Translations under genes and position numbers: made by a program
Source of the DNA: Paraphysomonas bandaiensis
Lineage: Eukaryota; Chrysophyceae
Reading direction: 5' to 3'
NCBI GenBank assembly: GCA_965644295.1
Contig: CBFFRP010000108.1
Location: 62,001 to 126,000 of the forward strand
DNA length: 64,000 nt
Part shown: positions 11,988 to 23,316 of the stretch, one piece after another
How positions within the stretch are numbered: position 1 is the stretch's first letter
How the letters are laid out: each line of letters begins with the position of its first letter
Notes under the pieces: model-generated
Seen by the model: only the letters and a program-made list of their open reading frames with translations
The model's database searches: none
Told to the model about the DNA's origin: nothing

Positions 11988-13547
11988 TTAGCATATGGTC
12001 GGCAGTAAAAGCTCGGCGACATTAAGGTATCTGTCATTGAGGTATTTCTTCTTGGCGGCGATCAAACGTCGCATGGAGGAGGTCACAGGCTCCTCTCCAA
12101 CATGCTTTATCATCTCTTTCGCCATGGGCACTAGGTCAATTTCATCAAGGCCGCTCTCCTCAATCAGCAAATCAGGCCAAACAGCCTGCGTGGGTGGGTC
12201 AAGAGCCTCATCCTCGTCATCACTGTAACAGCAATTACAATGAGACGCCTCTGTGCTGACTTGATGCACCAGAGCTGCGTAAAGAGCGCCAGCAACTAGG
12301 TGACTCGGCTTGTAGTTAAAAAACATGCTCTCCTGAAGGTTACGCTCGGCGTAATAGAAGGCCAGAAACCGGAGACGATCCGAGGCATTGATGAGGTTTA
12401 AGTATCTCGTGAGGAAGTGGTATCCTGTGGGCACGCACAGCTGGTAGTCCAGCACTTGCAACAAGCTTTGCTCCATACTCAGTACATCATCCCGAGAGTA
12501 TGCGTTGTCCGTGATGGAAATACAGTCACGCACATCTGGTGGGTAGATCTCCTCAAATTTGCAAGCCACCAACAACGATGTAACACCCAGCAGCTGCAGT
12601 CGATTGCGAGGGATGCTTTTGCGCTCCAAGTATCGATCCATCATGTTCACACACAGCCACAGGGTAGGTGGTTGAAGAGAATATTTGTAATGTACTTCAA
12701 CTAACCAGTCAACCAGAATACTGCGCATCCGGTGATTGATGTCTTTCTGTCCGGTCATATAGGGCTGTACTAAGAAGGTCTCCTATAACAAAATTTTAGC
12801 ATGACCGCGGTAAAAACATAATATCACACACCTCCTGATCGTAAAATATAGAATACATGGGAGATATTATCTCCAAACACTGCGTAGGATCTGACTTCCT
12901 CATTTTTCTCCTGGTGGGTTTCACTTGTTTTTGTCTGGCGGGAGATGTACCAGAGGATGCTGACGACTTCGTCTTCTCCTTCGTATCTTCAGCAGCAGGA
13001 GGGTCAACTTTAGCAGGTGGATCAGCTTTAGCAGGAGGGTTGGTTTTAGCAGGTAGATCGGTTTTGGCAGCAGGGTCGGTTTTAGCAGGTGGATCAACTT
13101 TAGTCGATGGACCAGCTATAGCAGGAGGGTCAGCTTTAGCGGGTGGATCGGCTTTGGCAGGAGGGTCAGCTTTGGCAGGTGGATCAACTTTAGTCGATGG
13201 ACCAGCTTTAACCGGTGGATCTACAGTCGTCACATTCTCTACCGGCAACTCCTGTGTCTCTGTATGCTTCCTCTTAGTCATAGCCGCCTCTCTCGACCTG
13301 CGACGAGTAACTCTCATATTCTGAACTGGAGGAATAGGGGGCGCATTGTTATCATTCACACTCTGAGCTGATGACTGGGATGCACCAGTGTTGAGTTTCT
13401 GTTTGTATGTGGTTAGTATGGAGAGATCATCGAATCAATAAACACACTCACCTGACGCTTATTTCCCGCCTTTCCCGCCACTTCTGTATCATTCTCACGG
13501 TTAGTTATCTCCTGTAGCGCCCTGCTACGACTTGATCTCGTATTCAT
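11988..13547 (-). CDS. G2/mitotic cyclin (cyclin B type)
   Basis: A mitotic cyclin that should bind and activate a CDK. Three exons join in frame (MNTRSSRSRALQ... | KLNTGASQSS... | ETFLVQPYMTGQ...). The N-terminal cyclin box begins with the hallmark MRSILVDWLVEVHYKYSL and contains LVACKFEEIYPP. The C-terminal box follows (YLNLINASDRLRFLAFYYAE, KPSHLVAGALYAALVH). The N-terminus holds a destruction-box-like stretch, RALQEITN, with the Arg out of the usual RxxL register, so degradation control is plausible but not proven. Between the N-terminus and the cyclin boxes lies an unusual run of Lys-Ala/Val-Asp-Pro-Pro-Ala repeats encoded by degenerate 18-bp DNA repeats. The stop is at 11988-11990. Confidence 0.92.
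13000..13225 (-). repeat. Degenerate 18-bp tandem repeats inside cyclin B
   Basis: About a dozen degenerate copies of an 18-bp unit (GCAGGTGGATCAGCTTTA type on the plus strand) encode a PPAK(A/V)D protein repeat just upstream of the cyclin boxes. The units differ mainly at the aspartate-neighbour codons and at Gly/Arg-type substitutions. Copy number is likely to vary between strains. Confidence 0.85.
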
Positions 13548-13639
13548 AGTTGTATTTAACTTAAAATATGAGAGATGAGAGTGTGAAATTTAAATGAATT
13601 CAAATCACATAATCTTGTGAGATATGTACACGATCATCA

Positions 13640-13670
<31 letters not shown>

Positions 13671-14006
13671 CCACTCTTCTGTACGTGGATGCCTACAGTC
13701 TACTGCTGTATATTGGATTTGATTTTCAGCACAAGAATTTTAAACGGTGAGAATGGCGTCTTGAATGGATTGAGATTTTCAGCTGTGAGTAATAGCATCA
13801 CGGTATTATTTGTCGTATACAATTGTATAGACAACCATGAAGTCCTGAAATACTGCTGTAATACTGTGATGTATACCCTATAGGTGTAGGGTTACAAGGT
13901 CGTACATATGACCAGCAGCGCTCAGAGGGCATGCGGTCGCATAGCACCACTATTCATTGCTACACATATATATATATTAAAACAATTACCCTTATTATAG
14001 TCTCGA
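13548..14006. other. Divergent promoter region between cyclin B and bL34m
   Basis: A 460-bp gap between divergently transcribed genes, so it probably holds both promoters. It contains a tetranucleotide microsatellite (CATA/ATAC repeats, about 13639-13670). No gene was recognised. Confidence 0.4.
13639..13670. repeat. (ATAC)n microsatellite
   Basis: About seven uninterrupted ATAC units in the cyclin B/bL34m intergenic region. Confidence 0.9.
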
Positions 14007-14330
14007 ATGCTTAAATTCCGTGCTCTATCTGCTGGTTTCCGCTTGTTTCAGTTGCGAGCAGCTCCCAGTGTTAATATCAATGCAGGTGCTAACGGGGCAA
14101 CATGTATCGCCACTGGAAATAATGCGATTGGTCCAGTTATCCGCTCTGAGATCAGTGGGGCCTTAGCAAGCTTGATTAATGACGGTATTTTATTCTTGAA
14201 ACGCACGTTTCAGCCATCGCTTATTCGTAGAAAGAGGAAGCACGGATTTCTCGCACGAAATAGCGATCGCAATGGCAGAAAAGTTTTGAATAGACGGCGC
14301 ATTAAGAAGAGGAGATATGTATCTGTCTAA
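14007..14330 (+). CDS. MRPL34: Mitochondrial large-subunit ribosomal protein bL34m
   Basis: A 107-residue single-exon protein. The last 45 residues match bacterial-type L34 closely: [20 protein letters not shown] is followed by [13 protein letters not shown]. bL34 is a small, very basic protein of the 50S subunit. The first 60 residues lack acidic clusters and begin [20 protein letters not shown], a typical basic, amphipathic mitochondrial targeting sequence. The ATG at 14007 gives exactly this layout. Because the nuclear gene adds a presequence to a bacterial-type core, a mitochondrial rather than cytosolic ribosome location is well supported. Confidence 0.93.
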   Translation: MLKFRALSAGFRLFQLRAAPSVNINAGANGATCIATGNNAIGPVIRSEISGALASLINDGILFLKRTFQPSLIRRKRKHGFLARNSDRNGRKVLNRRRIKKRRYVSV

Positions 14331-14939
14331 TGTAAGGTGGTAATGTAGATTCTAGTAGTCAAATGTATGCCCCTCGTTGTGTTTTGTTTATGCTGCAGAA
14401 CTCTGAGGCTGAACAATTGTCTACCTTCTTTATATTGAATAATAATAAATACTATATATGCGAATCGAGTAATGTTATTTTGCTCTGCTCTGTAGTGTAA
14501 TGTAGTTAGGCAAAGAACCAAACAAAGTTCAGATATATCAGTCAATCGAATTTCCTTCTATTATTGTGTCGCAGAAACAACTTCTGTCAAGTGTTTTAAC
14601 AACGCTAACACTGGTCTATGGTCTGATACCAATCAAGAATAATGAGAAAGAGTAGTAGGCAATCTTAGTTAGGTATTCTATAAGATAAATAAAATGTAGT
14701 TTTAGACTGTACATATATCTCCCACTTCTATAATTTATCTTTCAGTTTCTATTACGCTCATCGACTTTACTTTGCCGTATGAATGATAGCTCTTCAGTCA
14801 ACATTAGGGATATATATTTTCTGGCAATTAACCAACTAGAGAAGATCAAAATAGCATCACTTTTCGAAAAAATATATAAATTATTTCAATACGATACTTC
14901 TTCCTCACTTCATTATGACAGGATTGTTTATCCCATCTG
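14331..14939. other. Convergent intergenic region
   Basis: A 600-bp AT-rich gap between the 3' ends of bL34m and PPIP5K. No gene, RNA or repeat was recognised. Confidence 0.4.
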
Positions 14940-17900
14940 TTAAAAATTATGCGCACTATTTATGTCATCAAATTGGCTCCGCTTAGTAGGAGTCGTTCCC
15001 GGTGTTGTAAGCACTATTCTACTTCTATTTTCTCCATGTGATGGCGTGGCTGAGAGGGAAGGCGACAACCCCCTGACAATGTAGTCTGCAGATGCCAAGG
15101 AGTTTGCCCCTCCATCTGTCGATGCCGACCGAGTGCCCTCTGACTCCGATAAAGCGTAGGTAAGGCATGAAATCAGATCATCGCAAGGTATACTCTTGTT
15201 GAGTAATACGCGGTCAGCAAGTCCGCCTGTCTTGTCCACCGTAGGGTCGCCCGTAGCCCCAGGTGAAAATGATATTTCACATCTGTACTTAAGTGGATCA
15301 TCTGTGCTCCGGGATCGTTTATCAAACAATCGAATAGAAATCTGCGAAAGATATGAAAGTTCCTTTAACCTGTCAATAACTTCTCGGCCCTCATCACTAA
15401 ATACACTTTTCTGGCCATGAGGAGGGTATGTAAGGACGTTGAGCAACGTATACAAATGACTCTCGGAAGTGAAGTAAAGGCGGGTACGGACACTTCTACC
15501 CAACGTACGGATACGCAAATCATCCCCATGACTGAGGTCCAGTAAATACTCCATATCCATTTGTGTACCTGATTTGGCCACATTCAGATCATACTGAATC
15601 TTGCTCATCAAAGCACTACACATCTTGACCCCGATTCCCCGTTTCTCGGTCTCATCTACCCCATACTCCTGGGGGACCACACAGTCGGCAAATAATTCTG
15701 CCAGCCGAAACAAATCCTCCAAAAAGTCTATTTCAAGGTGGTAGTTGTGGAGCACATCATATCGAGCCATATCATAGACTTCAGGGACCTTCGTTAAATC
15801 GTACTGTGCGTCCTTTACACGATAGAAGTCCTTGTTTATTTTTTCCCATCTATCTAGCATTAACGAGTACGTTTCATTCAAATATAATGGAGGAGACGCA
15901 GATTTATCGATCGCAACAAGGTCACACCTGCGTTTGATATCGTCACATAGACGATTGATCAATTCATGCATTTTATCCAGCGTTTTACGAGGGTTACCAA
16001 GACGAAGTAGAGCTTCCCGCATGAAAGACCCGCTGACAGGAGCGATATCATAAAGCATGCTGGGAGTGAATTCTACATCCATCTGTAGTACTCTGTTGAG
16101 ATAAGACTTACAGCGGTCCACCTCATTCTTGGCCATCATATTATCATAGTGGTCGAGCATTAGGTTACTCTTTTCCTGAACAGTCACCAGACTTACAAGT
16201 ACAGGAGTGAGGTCCCCTTCAAGCTCAAGAAGGCCTTTCGTGAAAGCCGCAGCAGTTTTCATAACCCGACCTTCATCAGAGGCTTTTATTTTGAGGTCAT
16301 GACGGAATGTGGAATGTAGTCGAAGTACCCCCCCTCCGTCAGAGTCTGGATACATCATCGTCCGGAAACTCGCTCCGAGATTCATCGCCTGCTCTTCTCC
16401 GAGGGGCGTGAGGTCTCCACCCCACTTCAGAATAAACAGCACTTCCGATGCACGTGTAATAACCTGTTGTTCACCATTCTCCCCTTCTACTATTGTATCT
16501 CTCCACTTCTCTGGTTTCATTTGAAGTTTTCTATTTATACCACTAATCTTATGTCTTACAAGTACATCTCGAATGCGTACTAATTTTGTGTAGTAGTCAT
16601 GGTCGCCCAGGGCCTCCTCACCCTCATCAATGATAGACTTGGTTAGCTCCAGGAATTGTCTCAACGCTTTTTTCGATTTCAGTTTTATGTTGCTAGTAGG
16701 GGACGGCGAGTTGGCATGGTAATAATCTAGGTACCGCTCATCCGTAAATTTTACCTTCATCTTCTGCTTTGGGGTTCTATCACCATGTCGAATTACAGAT
16801 ATCACACACAGCAACTCTTCGTCAGCTGGCTGCGACGCGGAGCCACTGAATTTATCAGTACTTGATTCAGAGGGAGTAGGGGATGGTGTATCCGGGCAAC
16901 TTCCAACGCTTTTACTGGACCCCGTTCCAACACGTATTAGGGGCTGAACGGTGGACAGTGTTGAATGGTATTGTGGACGCACAGCAAGTAGCCATGTCTC
17001 GCAGAGAACGCGCGCACAGTCATCATAGTACTTGCGAGAGTTCTTCACAAAGCTGAACCCATTGACATCACAAACAAATGAGTCTTTACCGGGCACTCTA
17101 CACAGGTATAGCGCATGTTACAATATATACGGGCGGATAAGATGGAAGGTGTACCTGAGCAGGTCGAACCCACACACAGTCTGTTTAAAAGCCATAGTGA
17201 TCTTGCTCGTTATCTCTTTCTCTAAAGGAGAGAGGATAACAGGATATCGTACCTCAAGCCCATTAGGATCTCGGTGTACTTTTCCGTCTACTACTGGACT
17301 CTTTCTCGCCTCCGCATGACCGTAGTTGGCCCCCACCGTGTACACTTTAACATCCGTACCTTGCGTGTTAAGGAACTCCTCGTATATATACGATCCCGTC
17401 CGACGGACGTCGTTTTCATCGGGGTAAAATTCACTACTGCGATCCTTAACCTTTCTAAAAAGCCGCTTACTTCCACCACCCGCACTCATCGGGTAGTATA
17501 TATATATCTATAAGTGTCACATGAACTCAGACATAATAGCGCTGCATAGGTACGACATACGTTGTGGTCATCGGCATCTACCGGTTTTTCAAGAAAAGGT
17601 TTATTTACTTGAACTCCATTCACAAGAATATACTCATCAAATTCTTCTACAACATCACTATCGCCGTTGATATCCCTCTCAACATAGACGTGACGTGGTA
17701 CTGGAATATTGCACGATTGAAGGATCTGCGGAGGCCAAACACCTCAAAATAATCGATACAGCATTCACAACTCATACCTCATACACTCGCCGGCGATCTT
17801 TCAATACAATTTGCATTTTTAAATCATTTAAAAGAAATGGGTTGCGCAACTCTGCGTATGCTAAAGCCTTTTCTAGAGGGAACCCAGTTGAATAAAATGC

Positions 17901-18174
17901 GACTAGACATTCCACCACCTAATAAACAATACGCCATAAGGTGGGACACACTCGTATATATGCGCCCATACACACTCACCGGCCAACTTTCAACCGGCTC
18001 ATTGAGGATACAATCGTCTCCGAATATGTATATTTCAAAGAGATCAGAGGGCAGCCTGCTTATGATCTCAGTCATAGGCTTCGATCGTGCTTTCTTGTCC
18101 ATCGCACATATCCCTACAGTTATCTTCTCGACAGATCTCTTTCGTCTCATGATGGACTTCATGTAGTCAATCAT
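14940..18174 (-). CDS. PPIP5K: Diphosphoinositol pentakisphosphate kinase (PPIP5K/Vip1)
   Basis: A bifunctional inositol pyrophosphate enzyme. The N-terminal ATP-grasp domain phosphorylates InsP6 or 5-InsP7 at position 1; the C-terminal histidine-acid-phosphatase-like domain reverses it. About six exons join. From the N-terminus: [32 protein letters not shown], then [20 protein letters not shown] and [20 protein letters not shown]. Next come [12 protein letters not shown], the glycine-rich stretch [12 protein letters not shown], and [19 protein letters not shown]. The phosphatase half begins with [20 protein letters not shown], the [12 protein letters not shown] family motif. It ends with a Ser/Thr-rich tail. 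The start ATG at 18172-18174 leaves a short N-terminus ([14 protein letters not shown]). Length is near 1,000 residues, close to single-copy protist and yeast forms. Confidence 0.93.
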
Positions 18175-18659
18175 AACTGATGTGTGTCTGTGATATTAGT
18201 GACTAGTATACCTCTGCATGAATGAATGGAAGTTATTCATCAACACTTTCCACCAGTACGAAGCAACGAGTACACTCCTAGTCTCAACAGCGAACCATAT
18301 GTCCTGTTTTCCTTATACTTGTCTCTGATTGGCTGCTAGGATTGGGAATATAAAATATTTTGTATAGTGGAGTGTCGCATAGTCATACGGTCATACGGGA
18401 AACCCTACAGCCTACAGTGGTATGAATATACCTACGAAAAATTCCTGTCACGACATCGCCAGAGACTTCTTCGACTTCACTATGATGGTATCACCACACT
18501 CAACCCTATAAGAAATCTGTACTGTGTAGTCCGCAGTGTTAGAAGTAGGCTAGTGACTCTATCTAGTTGATAGGTATACCATTAAGCCTGAGGTCATCTA
18601 CAGTGGCACTATACCTATAGCACTGTAATCCTGTCAGAGTATATATATCTGACAGTAAT
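18175..18659. other. Divergent promoter region between PPIP5K and ankyrin gene
   Basis: A gap between divergent genes, presumably holding both promoters. A short dyad (CTGTCAGAGTATATATATCT then GACAG) lies at about 18632-18656, just upstream of the ankyrin-gene ATG. No gene was recognised. Confidence 0.4.
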
Positions 18660-20202
18660 ATGAATAATCTTAGTAGTCCCTCTCCTCCCAAGAGCGAGAA
18701 ACCTACCCGTCTGAAGCTTGGTGGTCGTAATGGTTCCCACATCACTCAAGATGATGATGGTGAAGATCATAGCGGTAAACAGCTTAAGTCAATGGTCACC
18801 TGCGATATATCTGAACCCACATCACCCCACAACAGATGTGAGGCGGTAAAAAATGCGTTCGATGACCCTCCATGCCACTCAGTAGATACCTCAAATAAGG
18901 CTGATGGAGTCGCTTCGAATCCTGCTGTTGTTGGGGAGTCTGACCAAAGTAAAAGCGTCACCTTATCTACTGTAAACAGTGATCCACCTACTACAGATGG
19001 AAACAATACCCAAATTACTAGTAATGAAAGCAGTATCCAAAAACCTGATGCAGTGGAAAATGCCAGAGAAGAAGCGAGGGATATTGAGTCTCCTGTGCAT
19101 CCGTCTGTCGACACCTCCACTGAATCTCCTGATTCTACAACAGTCGCCACTGACAAGAACTCTCCGTGGAAAAGTAGTGTCACACAACCGGCATTATCTC
19201 TGGTTGGAATCCAGCAAGCGAAACCCGAAGATAAGGAGCTGTATGAAGCCTGCGAAAGTGGAAACGTTAAGGCCGTGCGCAAAGTATTGAAAAAGAATCC
19301 CTGTATTGAAGGATACCGTGATCACTCGAGTGAGATGTATTACGTAGCGTGTCCTACTTGCAGTAATTATCGTGCTGTGCAGCTTTCCGCAGTGCTTTAC
19401 ATGTGGCCAGTGAAAATGGGTTTGATGAAGTGGTATACACATTACTTGAGCACAGGCCTCGTCCAGACATTGACTTTGTGTTAACTCCAACGAAGGAGAC
19501 ATCACTCTTTTTGGCCGCCAAACATGGTCATTATGACACCGCCCGTGCCCTACTAAAGTACCGATGCAATGTTAATGCAGGTAAGAATGCAGTAAGCACC
19601 GTTGTAACTTGTGTAACTATTAACTGGTCGGAATGGACAGAGAATAGGTATGGAAATGTGGCATTATGTGAGGCGATTAGTTCTGGTCATGGGGAAATTG
19701 TGCGCCTGCTGGTCGAGTATGAGGCCGATGTGAATCGGCCCAACCAACTAGGCATCACCCCGTTACACTTTCTTTGTTATCAAGAGGAGTGTAAGTGCAT
19801 TTCAATGTTTGCCCGTTGAAATATCCCTAACAAAAGCCACCAGTGTCGCATGATACTGCAGTTAGCATTGCGGCGATGCTACTGGCAGCTGGAGCTAATG
19901 TACATGCGCGGGATCACCTTGGATACACCCCGCTACTAGTCTGCTGTATTACTGGCAGGTACAATGATATGCGCACTTTAACTTACTGAATAACCCATAT
20001 TTGTGATGAGTAGAAAAGAAATTATTGATTTGTTACTGGCATATGACGCGGATTTAGCTGCTCTAAGTAACGATGGCAAGGATATGCATGCCCTTGCTAC
20101 TGAATACAAGCATGCAGATATAGCAAAGAGGTATACTATGATAATGTCGTTAATTTTACGTTTGAATTTGGGTTCAGGTTTCCAAGCCGATTAGGGAATT
20201 AA
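18660..20202 (+). CDS. Ankyrin-repeat protein with long disordered N-terminus
   Basis: Six exons encode a protein of about 430 residues. Residues 1 to about 200 are polar and Ser/Thr/Asp-rich without a recognised domain. From LYEACESGNVKAVRKVLKKN onward there are about six ankyrin repeats: ALHVASENGFDEVVYTLLEH, LFLAAKHGHYDTARALLKYR, ALCEAISSGHGEIVRLLVEY, GITPLHFLCYQEE, AAMLLAAGANVHARDHLGYT and IIDLLLAYDADLAALSNDGK. The second intron is drawn from TCGA|GTGAGA to TGCAG|CTTTCC, which restores SALHVASENG. The stop (TAA 20200-20202) comes soon after the last repeat. Ankyrin repeats bind partner proteins; no catalytic domain or membrane segment is visible, so the partner and pathway are unknown. 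Confidence 0.85.
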
Positions 20203-21214
20203 AGTGTGCATTTATTAAATGGACTGACTCGGTTACAATTATCGACTGATCATGTATCAATCAAGTATACTATTTATATGAAATGAATTATATATAAGTT
20301 GTAAGATAAAGCTATAAATGTCGTAGTTTATCCCTTAGCCCTTGCAATTATCCGTCGTATCCGAAAGAGTATCCTAAATACTGAATACCAACACGATTCA
20401 TTACTGGGAAATGGGAAACCACAATTATGATTTATGAAAATAATATGTGATGCTCTTTTTACTGTTGGCTTATGTTCATTCTGTTGCTATAAAGAAGGTT
20501 TGATCTTGGTAGTAGATATTGAAGCCTTGTGAACTATATATTTATACTAGACTGAACTTTTTAATATTCTATAATTTACTGCTACGAAATTACACTTCCG
20601 AGTACGTTTGTATTGAACCATTTGCTGTTGTGCAAGCATACAGGCGCTATAGTACAAATTCCAAAGTGAAAGACCACATAGGTACCAGGGATAGGGAACA
20701 ATATATTGCAATACTATTGTTAGGTAGCGTTCCATCAATAGTATTGATGGATTTTTTAAACCGGCCCTACAATACTATTGCAATATATTAGTATGACTAA
20801 TCAGTAAGTAAACACATCCGTAGTTTTCATTTTTAGTACTTGCCATATTTTATAAGGTCTAAGGTCACTTGATAATCAAACCCACTACTCTTAACTAATT
20901 AAAAGTTTAAAAGGTACTACTACCTACAACCACGATTGCATGTTATCGTTAATCACCTTATACACTATGTCCTATTTCGGACAGGAACAATTGCTTGTAA
21001 GAGAAGCATGTATTAATGAAGACTAAGTAGTAAGTACTAGCCATTATTAACCAGCTATTATGTAGTTGTTGTTAGCTGGAAACTGAAATCGATTAATATT
21101 GGTGCACTTCGAACTAAAACTACAGACATGATTTGACGTTAGAAAGTTCCTACACAATTATTTCAATTAAATGTTGACAAGTGAGTTTGATACTAACAAC
21201 TGAAGGACAAGCGT
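20203..21214. other. Convergent intergenic region with family B repeat
   Basis: A 1-kb gap between convergent genes. The only structure is a palindromic family B element at 20691-20797. The rest is AT-rich, with no coding signal. Confidence 0.5.
20691..20797. repeat. Small palindromic repeat family B, copy 2
   Basis: Long imperfect inverted repeats: AACAATATATTGCAATACTA on the left and ACAATACTATTGCAATATAT on the right. The outer bases TAGGGAACAAT and TAGTATGACT are shared with the copy at 11231-11306. An inner dyad (CATCAATAGTATTGATGG) is absent from copy 1. A MITE-like non-autonomous element is the likely origin. Confidence 0.75.
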
Positions 21215-22939
21215 CTACTCCTTTCTTTTCTTGCTGTCATTTCCCTCGTCATCCTTCCCAGCATCTGGGCTCGGTCGCTTTTCATCTGTTCTTCCCGAGT
21301 TGGCCAATTGCTGCAGGGCTGCTTGCATAAGTGGGTCGTTCTGATCTACACCAACCGACCCCAGAAGCTGGTTCACAAAGCTTGGATCATCCAAAACATT
21401 ACCTCCTTCCCCTCCTGATGAATCTGCCACTGAATTCTGCTCTGCAGATGATGACTGCGCCATGGACATTTGTAGAGCCATCTGCAGTGCATCATCATCG
21501 TCCCCTTCTTCTTCATTCATATGTTCATCCTCTCCTCCCTGTGTACACATTAGATACTACATATACATTGAATAATTACAAGTCATGTATTCCCCACGCT
21601 CATAGCATGATGAATACCTCAGCAGATGCTCCTTGACTGGAAACTGGTTCTGCAGCAGTATCACCACTAGGTGCAGATGAACCAGAGTCCTGCATGGATA
21701 GCGCAAGAGCGGCCTGGAGTAAAGCGTCCTCGTCTTCCACATTACCATCTCCAGAACTTGCGGAGGAGGAAACATGCCCAGAGGTAGATTCATTATTCTT
21801 TGACTCCTCGTTACCACCGCTTTCCGCACGCTGAGTTAAAAGTAGAATTATTGACACATCGTGGGGAAAAAACGTGAAAGTAGGTCAACGAGATATTCAC
21901 GCTAGGTAAGATAGCATCATATGTCTCGATAACAAGCATTGATGTGGTGTGATGTAGGACGCCCATACCTGCGATTCCTCGTGTGTACGCGCTTCCTCAG
22001 CTGAAATACGAATTGCCATAGCCAATTCGGGATCGAGAGATGGGTCAATTCCTCCGTATTCTGCAAATGCCCCACCTCCAGTGGAATCCCGCCCAACTCC
22101 ACCATCCGATGCAGAGGCTGCCATTGCTTGAGCTAAACCTCCGTCGTCGCCCTGGAAGATAGGCGATGTGATGAGGGCATCCGACGGTAACACGCCGGGA
22201 GGAACAACGATAAGGTGACTGCAGAAGTTTGGACGATAAGCGGGTGTCGCACAAATACTAGCATAAAAAAATACCTGTTATCGTTGCTATTTGCAGCTTG
22301 AACGAACTCCGTGAGTTTGTCTTGAATGTCACTGTGCTCGCCCATTATAACAACGTCCACGGCGATGTTATTCTTCTTTAGCAGTAGCCCAATCTTCCTT
22401 AAATCCTTTTGTTCCTCTTTAATAGGACTCCCCACAAAAATTATTATTCTCTGTCCACCATTCTTATTTTTCCTGTGCTTCAGAGCCAATTGGGCAATTT
22501 GCACTGATGTGGAAAATTGTGTGTTCCCTGCTGCGGTAATTCCCGCGAATGCAGCTAAAATCTTGCCGATATTCTCAGTCGGTGATACTAACATGTCAAC
22601 CCTGTAAATAGTAAAAGTCATATCAATAATATGAGACCTCAGAGCCTTACCCTTTGCCGGCCATAGTCAACAGTCCCACAGTATTCTCAGGGTGTGAGTC
22701 TGTTCTTGCGGTGCATATTAAACTCGCTGAACATTCCATCAGAATTAAACACACATATTAATCCACATCATTTACCAGCATCTTGCTGAGCTTCGAGACG
22801 GGTCGGAATATAGTCGCCATTTCGCATCCATTCCGAGTTGTCTAGACTGTAGTACACATACATATACACGTAACGCGTCAATACACATAAAGAAATACAA
22901 CGATGCGCGTCACCATATCATAGTTGATTCCAGCACCAT
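21215..22939 (-). CDS. PSMD4: 26S proteasome ubiquitin receptor Rpn10 (PSMD4)
   Basis: The Rpn10 subunit of the 19S regulatory particle, which captures ubiquitinated substrates. The N-terminal vWA domain starts MVLESTMIC|LDNSEWMRNGDYIPTR, restored by an intron after ATATG. It continues through NPENTVGLLTMAGKG-like sequence (here HPENTVGLLTMAGKG), LAAFAGITAAGNTQFSTSVQ, ALKHRKNKNGGQRIIIFVGS and NNIAVDVVIMGEHSD. Three ubiquitin-interacting motifs follow: PELAMAIRISAEEARTHEE, ALLQAALALSMQD and DALQMALQMSMAQ. Having three rather than yeast's single UIM resembles plant or animal forms. The tail is acidic and then basic (DEGNDSKKRKE). The ATG at 22937-22939 matches the usual MV.EA/S TMIC start. Confidence 0.95.
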
Positions 22940-23316
22940 GGTTAAAGAGGATATTAGGTAATAGTTGGTTAGATGTCACAGTAACACAGGGGGTGATAAT
23001 TATATGATGGCAACAAGTCATGTCTACTCCTATATATAACATGCATGTACACTATAGAAACATCTACATACAGTACATATACCGCGGCATACATACATGT
23101 ATACACTGCATAATATTCTGCAGGACATAACTAAAAACTCGGGAAAAAATACCTTCCAATTTTCAATTTTTTGTGAAAAAGGCTATTTTAAGTGTAATGA
23201 ATTCTCTAATTTTCTCTACTTTTCCGCACAGAAAACTGTACTTTTCTGTTTCAGAGAGATGGAATTGATACAGGTGTTTAAAGCACATCACTGTCAATTG
23301 CTTGGGAGGTGCAAAT
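22940..23316. other. Divergent promoter region between PSMD4 and USE1-like
   Basis: A gap of under 400 bp between divergent genes. It contains CATGTAC/ATACATAC-type simple sequence around 23040-23105. No gene was recognised. Confidence 0.4.

Noticed and set aside
12857-13324. Long plus-strand frame opposite the cyclin B repeats
   Set aside because: It is the antisense of the 18-bp repeats; open frames arise from the repeat's composition.
13639-13670. ATAC repeat as a CRISPR array or regulatory array
   Set aside because: It is a plain tetranucleotide microsatellite with no spacers.
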